64,000 nt of DNA. Source: Chaetorhynchus papuensis (Eukaryota; Chordata; Aves; Passeriformes; Rhipiduridae). The DNA is taken from assembly GCA_013396525.1 (NCBI GenBank), contig VWYX01000200.1:555475-619474 (forward strand), written 5' to 3'. Within the stretch, counting starts at the first letter, position 1; each line of letters starts with the position of its first letter. Under the pieces are notes generated by a model. That model saw only the letters and a list, made by a program, of their open reading frames with translations. It was not told the DNA's origin and did not search any database. Below are positions 11,701 to 26,700 of this stretch, one piece after another. The position numbers and the translations under genes were made by a program.

Positions 11701-14700
11701 TAAACTACCTCATATAGATAATTTAAAAGAGTACTAAGTAGTAAAAGCAGTCATACTTGTCAAATGAAAAAGAAATATATAAAGTCTTAGAGTATGATAA
11801 TTTTACTGTATCTGCAAATACTGTTAGGCATGTGGTATTGCAGAATCACATAATTTTCTGTTGCAAGAGGGCACAAACAGTAGCAGTGCTGGTTACTCGA
11901 ATGTCTTGCTCGGCAATGATTTAAAGACCGATCCAACAAAATCTCTCTCCTGGGTGTGAGGACCTCCAAGTAGCCTAGAGGGTTTACTCTCCCTGTACCT
12001 TTCCTCTGTCCCTATTATTTTCCTCTGTGCATTTAAAAACAAAAACTTAAGACTTCTTTATTTTGCCCTGTAGTTGTGAGCTTTGCTTTTAAACTGTTAT
12101 CCGTGGAGGAGGATGGCTCTTTTAAGAGGTTGGGCATGTCCCATGACATGGCTAGTCAGGGGACTGACCAGCTGTGTTTCAGCTCCTGAGATGAAGAATC
12201 AGCTTCAGTGTGATCTCCAGAGAGTGCAGACCATCCCTGGGAGAGGTTCATGATCAAGAAAAGAACCTCATCTTGTTTTTTAATTAGAAGCTGCTTGAAG
12301 CCTTTTTGCCATACAATGACACATCAATAGTGTTGAGGTGGTCTTAGGAATCAGAGAAGGAGAATGTTGTTCTGCGTTGAACTTCGAATTTTCTTTTCAC
12401 AATTTTTTTTTTTTAAATAAACTTATCTTGTTTAAGTGTAAACCCCAGTTTATACCCAGTATACACCCAGACATGTGGGTATCACAACTGATCTGTATCA
12501 CAAACATGACAGGAATGTCATTGACTTCAATAATGGGACGTTTATTATTACCTGAAATTTCTTCTCGAATGTCATATGTCCCACTTTACCAACAATACCA
12601 CAGCATATCCATTATCAAGGATGTTGCATACCTGGATGAAAGGGAAGAGCAGTCCCACTGCAAAGTTGGAGAGCCAGTTGACTGTCCCAGCTATCATGAA
12701 CGCGGCCGGCCTCTGGGACTGCTGGAAAAACTCTCCAGTGAGGACAAAGGGAATCCCACCTGAAACGGGGTCCAACAAGACAGTGGTTTTAGTGAAGTCC
12801 CATCAGCAGAGATGAACGAGCCACACACCTCCGTGACTAGCACTGCTCTGCAGCTCTCTGCAGGGCTGTCTGAGGCAGATTTGTCAAAATCATATTTTAG
12901 AGAAGCGACACTTCTTTCTTTCATGCCATCACATCTCCTGTTTTGCATTCTTTTAGGGGGTGGCAAGCAGGTAACAGAGCAGCAAATCCACACAACAGCT
13001 TCCAGAGTACCCTGTGATGGGTTGTTTATTAAAAATAAGAATGATTGTTTCTACTAAAATGCTTGAAATTCTGAAAATTCAGGTATGGTCCAAAATACAT
13101 TTACACCTTAACAGTTGGAAAGATGGCTGCAAAGAGACTAACTCCTATTTTTTTATAACTATTACCCACTTTATTTCAGCAATAAAAAAGACAAAACATT
13201 TGCTTCCCTGTGACTATGCTTGTCACTGATGCTTATTTAATGCATTCCCTTACCAGATACTGCTGGCACTTCTGGCAAGGTCTATTTCTCCCATCAGCCA
13301 AGGACTCTGACCTCCATAAGAACAAGCTCAGTTGAATACCACATTTGTCACTCATGTTTCCTCCCACTTAGGCAGTGGACTATTTTGTACAGCACTGGCA
13401 TATTGCTGGCCTGACAGTAACCCCCAGGGAGTAGCTGTCTAGTAGCTGAAAGTCTCAATTTATGATCTTTGGCTTCCTTAATTCCCGTTGGATATTTCAA
13501 TAGAAATACTTTAATTTTTAGAGAATAAAATATGGATTTTATTTGCTGGTCGGCTACTAATTCAGTTATGCTACACGTTAGACATGTATCTACTTGCAGA
13601 ATTATTTCATTACAGTTTGAAGAACTGTAAAATTAGCAACATCAGTATTCTGCTCTTACCAGTTTCTAGGTCCTCACGTGTGCTGGTATTACCTGTCTCA
13701 CCATTTAGATTTGTAGTCAAGACTCATATACACACATGCTATGTAAGACTATGTAAGTCTGTTTTCTGTTTTAAGCATTTTAACAAGCTAGTGTAAACAA
13801 CCAAAACCATATTTATACATATATTAACTTTCAAAAACCTCTGTATCAAAACTGACTTCCAATATATGTATAAATTAATAAGAAAACACCACCAAAGATT
13901 TGTCCATCCACTGCGTCTTCTCCTTGCACATTTTTCCTTGGTTTATGTGCTAATCTTTTGCACTGCCTTTACCCTTGGACATTTATGAATACATCTCTAA
14001 GTGCATTACAGGGATGCATCCTTACGTAGCCTCTCGTGCTCAATGGCCCTGAGCTGAAAAGCACGCACCAGAAGCTCCTGTGAGCAGTGTGAGGTAGGGA
14101 CTTCCAAACATGTAACGTGGTATGTAGATGACATGTGCTGTCAGGCACTCTTCCAGATGCAGAAACCATGAACATGTGCATAAAAGAAAGGCAATGTGAT
14201 GCAGCAAACAGCTACTCTCCATGATGAGCTAGTGTGACTTTTTGTGAGAACATATCTAAAGTGGTTGCAAAGCCTTCAACTGAACTTTCTCCGCCAAAGA
14301 CTGCCAGTATAAATTACACCAAAAAAAGCAGACAGCAAATAAATTTATTTACTCCTACTTTATACATAGGAAACTGAGATAGGGAGAGTTTAAGCCATCC
14401 AAACTGCAGCTTTGCATCTTTCTACAAGACATATGTAGTATCAGAATTCTGTGACTAAAAAAAAGTAACCTCTCCCAGCAGCAGTTTGAACATGAAGAAC
14501 AAGTATCTGAACACGCATAACTTAACAAAATTCAAGCAACATGGGGTCTATCAATGCTTGATGGCTTTCAGTGGCCATTCTATCATACCCTTGGGATTTG
14601 GGTTCAAATGGCAGCAATAACACCTGTTCTGTCAGCACCTGGTTTAGGTCTCAAATGCCATATGAGGCAGCAGTTTGCCAGGACACTTACCCCTTGGAGA

Positions 14701-17700
14701 GAGGAACTGAAGGACTGGAAACAAAGAAATCATGTAAGATGACTTATTTATGATCATTTATTCTGTCATGCCTTTGCTGTAGGACAATCTACAGAGGTGT
14801 TGCTGTTCTTGTCAGTATAATAAAATATGCTGCTGCAAACAGCATTTGGAAAAATACACATTGTACAAGAGAGGAAAAAGCCAGAGGCAAAAAAAAAAAA
14901 AAAATTACAAAAGGACAGAAACCTATCAGGAAGCATAAGTGTTTTGGAAATAAAAATGCATGAGCCGTATCTTGGAAGAAGTTCCTTGAAATTCCGATTT
15001 AATTTCTAAGAACGTCAGTTATCACTAACTTTCAAAACTTCTGTGGAGGAATGGGAAGGGTGGCACAGACAGACCTCCCAACCTTCTCATGGTGTAGAAA
15101 AACATATCCAGAGCACCACAAAACAGAGAAAGTCAGCTTCTGTAGAGGGATGACTTAAAATGGTCATAGGGAGGAACCAAGGGGCCTGAAAAGTGGTACA
15201 TGAGTTTGTGAAAGACAGGTCAGGTCTGGGCACACAAGAAATGGAGTGAAATCAGGTCACTGCTGTCTATTGCCACAGGCCTGGAAGAGCACAGACTTGA
15301 CCTTAGGAGGATGAGGAGGAGGACATGTGAATGCCTGCCAAGGGCCATGCCACTGTGAAGGACACACTCTGCAACTGAGTGAAGGGAAAAAGAATTTTGG
15401 GAGAGCTGAAGGAAAACTGTAAATTCACAGCCACTGAAGGCCCCTGAGATCAGCTGAGCCTACAGCCCCAGGATTCAATCCTCAGTCATTTCAAGGTGTC
15501 AGAGTGTGCTCAAGCACTCCCTTTCTCCTGGAACTCACTGCTCTTTGGGATACAAATCTGGGTGCCTGGGGCTGAAGGAAACTGTATTATGCTTTGGCTA
15601 CGTAAGATGGATCTGAGCAGAGATCACAGTACTGTAGCATCTTACCAACCACTTCTCAGAGTCAGTCTCTGCAGGGTACCCTGTATAACCACTAGGCCAG
15701 ATGGGTGTGTACTAGCCTGTGTTCAAACATGGAAGCTTGGAAACCACTGCCAAAAGCGACCCAACCAAACCACTGTATTTTTGGAATAGTCTTTAAACAC
15801 TTTGTCCTGAGTTTTGCAACTTTAACACATATCTGAATGTGGGTGAAATAATTCACCAAAAAGCTACCTGATGACCTTTCTCATGGAGGATGAACCTGGC
15901 ATTGTCTTTTTCCCTGGAAGGTTTTCCAAACAATTTTCAGTGAAACAGTTTTATTTTCGTTCTGATCGTAAACCAAAAAAAAGTATATTAGAATTTCCTA
16001 CAGGAGTTTTTCAGCAAGGTAGCTTCCAGACATGAATTTAAATAGGTAATGCATTGACCACATAATTACAGTGATCAATTTCAATGCTTTTTTCTTTTCA
16101 GCATTTCAGTGAACATAATGGCATACTGCAGTCCTAGTAAAGAAAGATTGTTATAGGTGTTAGGATCCTACATCTATTGGAAACTACATACATCTTACTG
16201 CAGGACTTGTATATCAATAAGCTGTTTAATGAAACTGGATTAAACCCACATGACACAATTAGACACGCATAAATACTTCTGTATCTGTGTTCTTTATTCA
16301 TTTGTCTCTGTAATTAGTCCAGTCACACATAGAATCAATGTCATGTGCTGGTAAAAATCAGGACTCTCAACCCAGTACTCTTTTTATGCATGAAATTGGA
16401 ATGTTAGAACAGAAAAAATATTCTCGGTATCCATGCTATAGATTTTCAAATATATATTTAATTTTGCACAAGTATCAATGAGTTTTCTTAGGAAAAATTA
16501 AGTGCACATATTTACTGTTTTGTTCGGTGAGCAGTTATAAATAAATACTGCTTAGCAGAAGTTACAGGAGTCAGTGCAAAAATCTGAGTACAGAAAACGT
16601 GAGAAATGAAGGAAAATGCTGAACTCCTCATTCTGTTTTTATCCTGTACCTAACCGGGAATTTATGTTATGGCTACGTATATGATTTATGAAATGAGACT
16701 GTTACAAGAATAAATGCCTAATACAAATCAGGAGATTTTTTACAGTGGTAAATCACCTCTAAAGGTGAGAGAAACTTTGTGCCCTAACAACCACTGAAGA
16801 GAAAGGAACTCTCCCTGAGCTAGAAGCTCATCTTTCAATACCCACCCAGGCCAAACCCTTGTGTGTTCAGGCAGTGGCCCCACGGCAGCCAGAGGGTTTC
16901 CAGCCCCACCAGGAGGACCACCCATGGCCACCCAGCCCCCTGCACGACTCAGCACTCCAAATTCTGCCCATACAGGAGGGAGTCTGGGAATCCTGAGAGC
17001 CTGATTAGGGCAAGAGCTCCCAGACTTTCCAACTCCATGCTTTGAGACAATGAATCTTCACAAGGACGTGTTTTGAGGAAACAGACAACTACCTTGTAAC
17101 AATGTTCTTTTTTGGTGGGGGAAAAAAAGAGTCTGTTCAACTCTAGAGATGATCAAGGAAAATGGCTTTTATCTGCAAGGCAAGGCATGTAGGGAAGGCT
17201 GATATATCCTAATAGGGCTGGAGGACAAAGTACTGTCTCAGCGAAAGGTTTTGCTGTTTGCAATTCAAGGGCTCGAGAGAGAGCAACTGTGGGACAGAAG
17301 CAGAGGAAGTGAGGTAAAAATCCTGGGAAAAAAACTGCTGGAAAAACAACCCGACATTCTTCAGTGAGAGAGCAAAAGGCTGTGAGCTTCTACCCAGACC
17401 TTAGTTGCTAAAAAACCCCGAACAAACAAAAAAATAAACAAAAAACCCCAACCTAACCAATGAATAAAACCCTCCAAAAAGTGCAAAAAAACCCATGGGA
17501 AAGTATATTTCAGGAATACTGCTGGTGAGAGATGCAATGCAGCTACCGAATTTCTTCCATTTCTGTAGGCCTACAGATAGAATAAGAATTTTGCAAAACA
17601 CATAGCTCAATTTTTATAGAGGTGTTCTGTCACCTGTTAGATTATTTTAACTTGCACTTTGTATTTGATTGAATAATACCCCACCAAATATGACATTACA

Positions 17701-20700
17701 GTCAGTTATGACAGCTATATTCCCAGCTAATCCTGCTGAGAGAACTGGGAACAGAAGGTGTGACAGAGGTGTTCTGAGTCACAGCTTCATGCTACAGATT
17801 TTTCTAGCTGTCTGCAGCTCTTGTCTCAGGATAACTAACTAAAACAGGCACTTTGCTTGTAGAAGATGGTATAGTTCATTAACCACATTAATTTGCACCA
17901 TTTGAATCTTTTCTACCTTAGATTAAATGCCACTTGAGTAAAAAACATTTAAAGATGTAGGTCTATGGCAAACCAAAAGTGCATACTATAAGACCAAACT
18001 AAAACACACAAATAATACAAAACCTTGCAAACTCCAATATTATAGTAAATAATATTTACAATTATTAAAGGACTAGTTTTTAATGCAGCATTGTGTGAAA
18101 GACTTTTTGCATTGATTAACTAGTCTTTGGTTTAACATTTGTATGAAACCTGCTATTCCAACAGCATTTAGAAAGCCAGTTCTGGAGGTATTCTGAACTT
18201 TGTTGGTGCAAGGCAACTCATATCATTCGGGGTAAAAAAACCAAACAAACTGAGCAATGGTGCAGAACAAAAATATTGATTCACTCTGTTCTAACACCAG
18301 TAGTTAAAATGTTATTTCTTGGTTCTCAGGTAATTTACACTAAAATGGTTGACATACAACAACAAGGCTATTACATAAAATATAATAGATCACACAAAAT
18401 TCTTTCTAGGTCCATTTAGGTAACTAGTTGTAAGGCACATATTCCATGCAAAAAAGACACAAGAATATCCTTATCTGAACCATCTGATAACTTCCTCTTC
18501 AGTGAAATGCTCCCCCTCTTAAATATTAATTAGTGCATTTTCCTGTAATTATTACTTCCATAAGTCAGTGCACATAAGCAGAATTTTATGAGCAATCCTT
18601 TACTGACTGAATAATTTTTCTCTGAAAATTTGTTTGATGAAGGTAAAATACTTATCATGTAACTGATGAATCCAAATAAATTCAGTACTTTTAAGATATT
18701 TTTCTTTAGATGAGTTATAACTATTCCCTTTGAATTACAACCTTTNNNNNNNNNNNNNNNNNNNNNNNNNNNNNNNNNNNNNNNNNNNNNNNNNNNNNNN
18801 NNNNNNNNNNNNNNNNNNNNNNNNNNNNNNNGACAAACCAGCAGTATGTAGGCCATTCTGAAAAATTCTGCACAGAATGAATATGTTGGGATTTTGGGTT
18901 TTGGTAACAATTTCAGTCTATTGGGAAATTCGATGAGGGTTTTATTGTTGTTGTTATTATTGCTGTTGGATTTTTGGTTTTGTGTTGGATTTTGTTTGTA
19001 AAAACTGAATCTCAACATTAAATTTCTACTCTGGTTCTTGGCAATGTTTCTTTTTGCTTCCCAATTGCAATTCTGCATAGCTACCAAAGAATAAAATGCA
19101 GTTAAAAAATACACTCAACTTATAACTACATGTAAATGGTCTTTTAAACATTTCTGCCATGTATTCAGATCCACTTTATAACATCACAACCCTAATTATA
19201 GCCCAACTTTCTGTTCTATTTGAATGTGAAAAAAATTTTTTTTACTGAGCTATGAGTCTATATGATAAAATTAAATTTATAATTATTTTCTGTAACAGTG
19301 ATGATTAGGCACTTCTGTTCATATTACAGTGCTAAAACTAATTATCTCAATGATGAGAACAATGATGAGAGAGTTTTTGCTTTAATAAAAGCACAGAAAC
19401 GTCCCTTACATATTCATCCACTACACATATGACTGTAGTATGAAAATACTTGAATTAAAGACTCACAACTGTGTTCAGTCCTAGGTAAGAGAAATATTCA
19501 TAGAGTCATAGCATTGTATGAGGACTGAAAAGAAGAAAAAAACTCAACCCCTATCTATTCTAGGCTTATTACTTCTACAACAATCTTCTGAAGGAAATAT
19601 AAAGCCATCAACCATGATCTCCTGTCAGGAATTCAGGTTGACAGACCATTAGCACAAAGTGCTGCTGGTTGTGAACATGCAAGCTAAAGCAGCCTTGAAA
19701 ACTTGATGTGGCACGTCAGGCTTTCCCCATGAAATATTTTCACAAATAAATTATTCATCCTAGCAGTGCACAATTATGTCATTGTATAGCTGCAGTCATC
19801 CTGAAGGACCCCACCAGTAAAATCAGTGGGCCAAATTTCCAGAGAATCTGGGACTGAAGAGTTCTCCCTGTCCCTCTCCTGTTTAAGATGGGTAACAGAC
19901 CATGTCTTCACTGTTTATGATTTCTGGAAACTGTTGAAGTTTTTAGGACACATGGCCTCAAATGCCAATAATTAAAGAAATTTGTTGCTACTACATGTTG
20001 GTAGACAAGGTATGAGGAGCAGTAGTTGTAGAACTAACGAATATAAGACAATAAAAAAAAAGTTTTTCCTTACTGTGGCCAATAACTAGAACAAATATAA
20101 AAAATTGCAGTATCTGTTTGCTGACAAACGGAAAGGAAAAGGAAGAGTGAGTCAGAAGACGCACTTTGACTGGAAGTACCAGCTGAAGACAGTAACAGTC
20201 TTGCTGTGATGACCAATATAAGCCTTCTTTCTGATGAAACTCAGAAAGAGGTCACCAAAGTCACAACTCAGTGTTTCCAAAAAAGTGAAGTTTCTGGAGT
20301 AGGACAGATAACATCTGGAGATTTAAAAGAAACAACTGCTTTGACTCTTTGCTTGGTCAAACTGACACTGACTACCCTTGTCCATGCAGTTCTCCTTCTG
20401 ACCTGTCTTTTTCCTCTGACAGTCTGTTACTGGTGTTTGTTCATCTTTCTACACATTGTGTTGGCTACCAAGAAACACTGTCTGGACCCTAGAGCAGTGT
20501 TCATTGCAACACCAAACTAATAAACTTTTGCATCTAGATGTTAGCCATGGAGCTTAGCCAGAAATAGATGAGATGAAAAGAAAACTTTGCTGTGCATTTT
20601 GCCTGGGCATAAGGAAAATAAGATGTTTTTATTGCTTTACTTTCATTAATTCTACATCTACTGTTCTATATATTTAATAGCTTGCACTTTTGTAAGTATA

Positions 20701-23700
20701 AGTATTTTATAAAAATTCACACAAAAAAGCCAGTGTATTTTTTTAGCAGGCTTTTCATATCCAATCCCTATTAATCTGAATAATGTACCTAGGTCACTTA
20801 CATAGCTTTTGAATAAATATTTTTTTCATGGTTACATGAACCTCTAAAACGCATGGGTGCATTTTTGCAGCAGTACATTTCTTCAGGGTTGGAGTTGTGA
20901 GCCATCAACAGGTAATTAATGATCATTCAGGAAAAGCTGCTCGTTCAGGTAGGAGGAGTGCTGTCAAGTGTCAAAGCATTCACATTTTGAAAGCTTCAAT
21001 TAAGATAATTTGTAAAATCTATTGTTAGCGGGATAAAGTTCATAAGTTTTCTTGCTGGTGAGAACTCCAGGTGTCACCTCCAGCAATTCCTTTATTCAAC
21101 AGATACAATTACCTTTCAAATACTAGGGGTTCATTTTTCTTTAGAACTGCCACTAATTATAAAGAATTGAAATCACTTCTGCCACAAAACTGTTAAAAGC
21201 TACACCTTTTCTCTGTGCTGCTCTTTGAGAGAGAAGAATTCAAATAAAACATAAAACAAGTATAAATCCCAAAATATACGTTGAATGACATTGTATTTAA
21301 TATATTCAAGGGGCATGCTATCCTCCCCCGCCAAAAAAATTCAATGAATTTTGAAAGCAATTGTTTAGCAACCTAAACAATCAGTTTATTCACTCAGAGG
21401 TAATCAAAAGGTAAATTCTCAACTACTTGACTTGGTAGAAGAAGATGAAAACACTCCTGCCCCCAGGAGTATTTTACTATTGCTAGAGAAAACCAGAGAA
21501 GGAAAGACAAATCAGCCTTCCCACGGCTGTGCTTCAGCCCACACAAAGTAAAGCAATGGCATGGACATGGCAGGCCATGGCTGCAGCTGGGAGGACAAAA
21601 CAGCAATCCTAAGGGTGCTTGCTTTGGATGGATGGCAGTCCACTGCAAGGGAGTGTCACAACAAGGCAGGGGATGGGGCCAGGGGTCTCAGAAAATCTTC
21701 AACTGAGACTGGTATGTGCCGTCTCCAGGTTATTACAAGTTTCTGAACTGAACCATAACTCACATTTGGAGTATTTAATCATTTAATTTATGCAATGTAT
21801 TTTAATTCTGCTGTTATGCCCACAAAAGTCTTACAACTATCAACAAACCAAGCCTTTTCTTAAATACCTGGGAAAACTAAAGGTTGTTTCTGCACAAATG
21901 CTCTCCATATCCAATGCAGGAACCACTTGGCATTATCAAAGAATTCTTAACTGCTGTAAAGGCTTCTAGTTTATAGAATATAAAAAATTTTGAAAATTAA
22001 CCTAACCTTTCAAATAGACTACTTTTTAACTAAATTTAGAAGAACATGGGTTCATTTGTTTCTTCTTAACATCAGAGAGTACAGAGAATGGGATTTTTTT
22101 CCACTCAAGCAAGCTCAAACTCTTTCTCGAAGTGGACTGGCATAATGCCTCTGTGGGAGGCCATGAGTATTAGAAGTTTTTACATCCCACTCAAAGTGGA
22201 GAAGCTAAAACATCACACAAAGGTTCTGTAAATGCCTCTTTCAGGCAATAATACTGATGTTGCCTTTCATAGCAGTACCTTTATGCCTACATGTGTGCTA
22301 TCACACCTTTGGTTGTGTTTCACATCCAAGAGCTGATTTTTATTTTCTTCACTCATGACATTTCAGGCTGAAGAAACCTCGTGGCTTTCAAAGTGACCCT
22401 TTTATGACAACAGCTCTGCTGTCAATACAACTGCACACTGGCATTCAGAGTAAGAGCATGGACTGATTTAAACTTTAAATACCAAAGTATCTTCCATACA
22501 CCTCAGGGCACAGCAATGATTTCCTCTGAGTTTTGTTTCCTTTAAAATGTCAATTTAAAATTGTATTCTATTGTATTCATTGTATTTAGCTGTGCTAGGG
22601 AAGACTTCACTCACATTCCATAAACCATGACAAATATTATAAAACTCTCCAAAAAAGAGACAAGCATAAGTGAATATTTTTCTGGAATGGCCTGGTTTGT
22701 TGATATTTCTCAACTGCGTCTGAAAATGCAATTGTTATACAAAATGTAACAATCGAAAAATGAAGATCTTGCTACCATAAAATTACTGGGTTTTTTTCAA
22801 ATTCATTTAAGTTTTAATTTTACTGATTTCTCTTTCCAGTGATCAGAGTATGACTGGAAGCATACCACTGCTCTGATTTTGTCAGCCTTACACATACTAA
22901 ATGGAAACCTATTTTAAAAGTAGGAATTTAAGTAAAATCACACAGACACTTGTTTGATCACACTAAATTCAGCCTTATCCATGTTCCACTGAACTCAGCA
23001 AGACTTCTGTAAAGGAAAGGCTGCTTGTCCACAGAAATACTTAGGATTAAAGACCAGAACAGCTACTTCTAAGATGTTATGTGGCAAAAGACAGTAAAGT
23101 CAGAATGCCTGAAGCCACTGTGTAAGACTCAGCCAGAGACTCCTGCTTTCTTCTCTGTAGTGCCCCTGATTTAAAAATAGCAGTTATTGACAGAAATTAA
23201 GTCATGGGCTGCATTTTATTGTAATGACCAGCTAGAAAATCCCTCTGGCCACGTGTGCATCTTTGCAGACACCATGGGCTTTTAGACAGGTAGAAATAAG
23301 ACTTTATACAGAGGATCAAGCATCTCACTTAGACATAAATGAAGAACACAAGACTTGAAGATAAAGGAATCCAGGATCGTATTAGATCATCTGGTTCAAA
23401 TACAATCCTCGGTTGTTTCAGGCAGCATTTAATTTATAGAATAAGATTGTTCCATTTCTCCATTTGCTGTTTCTATTGAGAAGCTGATACAGATCTTGGC
23501 TCCTGAAGTAGTCAGGAGTTTTTTCCCAAATTGTATTCTAAATTTATTCATGGCTAGCTAGCACCTAAGTTGGGTGTCTTTGTTGCTATTTTCTGCAGCA
23601 ACACTTGCCTTCAGATTATTATTCTTCCTTCTCAGTGTTATTTTTCCTTTTGCCTATGTTCTTGGAAATTATATTCTCAGCCTTTTCTGTTAGACACCAT

Positions 23701-26700
23701 GAAGTTATTCTGTACGTTTCCATATACAAATCTGTTTTCTTCACCTTCATGGTAGCCCTTCTTTGCAGCCCTTCTCTGCTACTGCTACATGAACAGTTTT
23801 GTGCTTCAACATTCAGTTCGAAGTCATCTCAAAAATGATGACACAATGCCTGACAACACAATGAGCATTTTTCACATTACAATTCAGAGAGACAATGAGT
23901 GACAATATGATGTATTAGGTCTTTAAGAAAACATGTAAAAGAATGTGCATACAGAGTGTTCATATAAAGCAATCTTTCAAATTACTTAGATAAAATATGA
24001 TCAGCTAAGTGGAAGTCTTCCATGTGATACTTAGAGACATAATTCTTATATTCTTCCTTAGCTAACTGGCATTTTTCAGACATCCTTAAATCCTCACCCT
24101 ATTCTGAGTTTCAAAGCCTCTTTTTCTCTCTAGGTCACGCAGGAATATATGTTCCGCTCTTAGAAAGGGGGAAAATGCAAATGATTTCAACAAAATCACA
24201 AATCTCAGACTTGAAGTGCCACCAAAATAGCATGAATTTCCAGCACAAAGATGGCTTGAGTTATCATGATCAGGCAAAGGATAAAAAATCAACTCCTCGG
24301 ATTTCTAGAACTTCCATGAGTATTCCTGCTTGTTGTAATAAAAGGTAATTTTTCTTTTCTTTCCAAAGGACTCCAAGGAACTCTTTGGAAGAAGGAACAT
24401 TACCACATGCCTTCCTGTGCACACATATCGCTGATCTCCCCCCCAGAGGCAAGGGTCAAAGGGTGGGCAACACACTTGTGCTACACAAACACTTTTTGCA
24501 GATCTTACTGCACAACAGGGTCTGGGGTTATTTCTAATAATTTCCAGTGGTAAAATAAGCCAAATGCTCCAGTGCACCATGTTTCCAGAGCCAGAAAATT
24601 TGCAGAGATTTGAAAGCAACAATACTTGTTCAGTTTCTGAAAGACGGTGGTAAAAGAAGATTGCTTCAAAGCTATTTTATCAAAACAGTCTGCCTCCTCC
24701 CATCCTTCCTTTAAAGACAGGCATCACACCTAACCTCCCCCAACATTGTTTCCTGTCCTTTCTCTGCAGCAGTGCCTTCTCTGCTTATTAAAACTGGATA
24801 GAAAGGTGTTACATTTAAACAGAGTGCACTTCTAAGGAAGAAATACCAGTAAATCACTTCATACAAAGATAATGCATGGAAATGTTTTATGACAGGTTTC
24901 CAAGTTTTCAAGGTCTTGACTGTCTTTTTGTTACATTTATTTTCACTAGGAAAATTATCTCGAAGTTCATGCTAACATTGCTGTAATCCCCAATTAATCA
25001 GTTAATCAGTTTTTTTCTCTACATATCCTACTATCTGACACATCTTGACAGGTGACAGAAAAGCCATTCTCTGGTTTGGAGGATGAACATTTAATTGTTT
25101 TATGTAAATCAGAAAAACTTCAAAACTGAAACCTGCAAGCCCCTCATCCCAAAATGCGTGACAGACTCACTGTCAAGTGGGGTCAACATCCCTGCAGGCA
25201 AATCAGGAAACTGAATGGAACACATTCTAGGTCAGTTTCTGAGGTTTTGTTTGTTTGTTTGTTTGTTTTTTGTTTGCTTTGTAAACTATGTGGCTGGTGG
25301 GTAAAAGGAGGCAATCTCCACCAGGTTTTCTAAAACTACAATGCACATTTTTCAATTCTCCTGGTAAAATCAAAAATCACTTGCTGGCACAGCAACTGTT
25401 GTGAAGGCACAATGGGTGAATGGGAAATTCAAGAAAATAGCTAAAAATAAGCAGAACCTTCTCTTTTTTCTGTTTAAGTCAGACTATCTTTCTCTAAAGA
25501 GATTGATTCTGCAGGCACAGTTGAACACGAGGAGTGTTCAGTCCGCGAAGAGGCAGCCACACAGGTTTAACTGAGAAAGTGGAAATAAATATTAGCTTTT
25601 CCTTTTTTCCTAAATATTAACTAATGCAAAGTTAAGGAAGGAAGACATTTCACATGCACCTAGGCCTGTCTATCACTATCCAAATTTCCAAGAATCTGCA
25701 CATTATTTACCCATTCTGTGAAGGCATTGCAAATCAATGCATTTGCTCATGATACATAACCTGAACAGCACAAATGCTCTCTGGAGATCCTGAAAATGTT
25801 CTTTTACTTTTTTTCTCTGATTTGTTTTCTCAGTTGATTTTTGGATTTCCGCTTTTTGTCTCCTTAGGAGTAAGAAAAAGTCTCCTCATTTTTTTCTATC
25901 TACTCTTTGCTGGATGACAATTCTTCATTTTAAATGTATCCTATATTTCTTTCAGGTCCAGCAAATAACTTGCATATAATTAACCAGATAGGCACAATGA
26001 AGCAACTTTCTGAACCAGCAATCCATAGAATCTGGCTCCCTAATCTATAGAACAATAAGCAAGTTTTGAAGGGTAATTTTCTTTCAGATCACAGATTGAC
26101 AATATCGAGCATAAGGGCCCCTTTAATTTTTAGAAAGTGAAAGCTTTCTGCTGTTTGTCTTTTGGCAAAAATGATGAGGTACCAAATGACACACATGCCT
26201 GAACATACCTGTTGTTAGCATTACTGTTTTAGTCCTCAAAAATATCTGCAAGATGAAAAGCTGTGTTTGGAAAAATGAAACAAAAAACCCCCTCCACAGT
26301 TTATAGTAACAGCTCATCCTTGCTGTAAAGGAGCAGATGGGACTCATGAATATGCTATCAGAAAACAGTTTACACAACATCTAAGCTATCAAGAAGGTAT
26401 TAGGTATTCTAACAAGAGAGAAAATATTGTCGTTTTAAAGGTAATTTTATGCTCTAGAAAGTTAAGGCAGTTATTTTTATAACCTTAGTTCCTCATGCTA
26501 TTTGTTATCTTCAGATGGGATAATTTTTCCAAGTACCAATAGTTCAATTAACATAAAATAAATTCATCCTAGCTTAAGACTTGTACCAATGGAATCACTA
26601 CAAACCATGAATTTGTAGTGTAACTACAGGAGGAATTAAGATACTGGGGATTAGTAGAAAATAGTCCCTGTTTAACCAATAAAAATGAATGGCAATACTT

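Larger units (their letters stand above)
2782..12631 (-). other. SLC2A9: SLC2A9 last intron (9.85 kb)
   Basis: Intron between the TM11 exon and the last coding exon. It contains a GC-richer block at about 2950-3270, a short CAG run at 6530, a 20-bp tandem duplication near 9759, a 40-bp-spaced repeat near 9829, and A-runs at 7358-7370 and 11058-11074. No further exon or clear transposon seen. Confidence 0.85.

Noticed and set aside
12338..12763. Plus-strand open frame of 141 codons
   Set aside because: It lies antisense to the TM11 exon of SLC2A9, starts from a GTG, and is a shadow of real coding sequence.
18530..19114. Minus-strand open frame of 194 codons
   Set aside because: It runs through the 86-base N gap, which hides stop codons; both ends are ordinary AT-rich intron sequence.
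19495..19600. TCATAGAGTCATAGCATTGT, like the complement of a CR1 terminal repeat
   Set aside because: Only the first few tens of bases resemble CR1; the following sequence does not, so chance or extreme decay cannot be separated.
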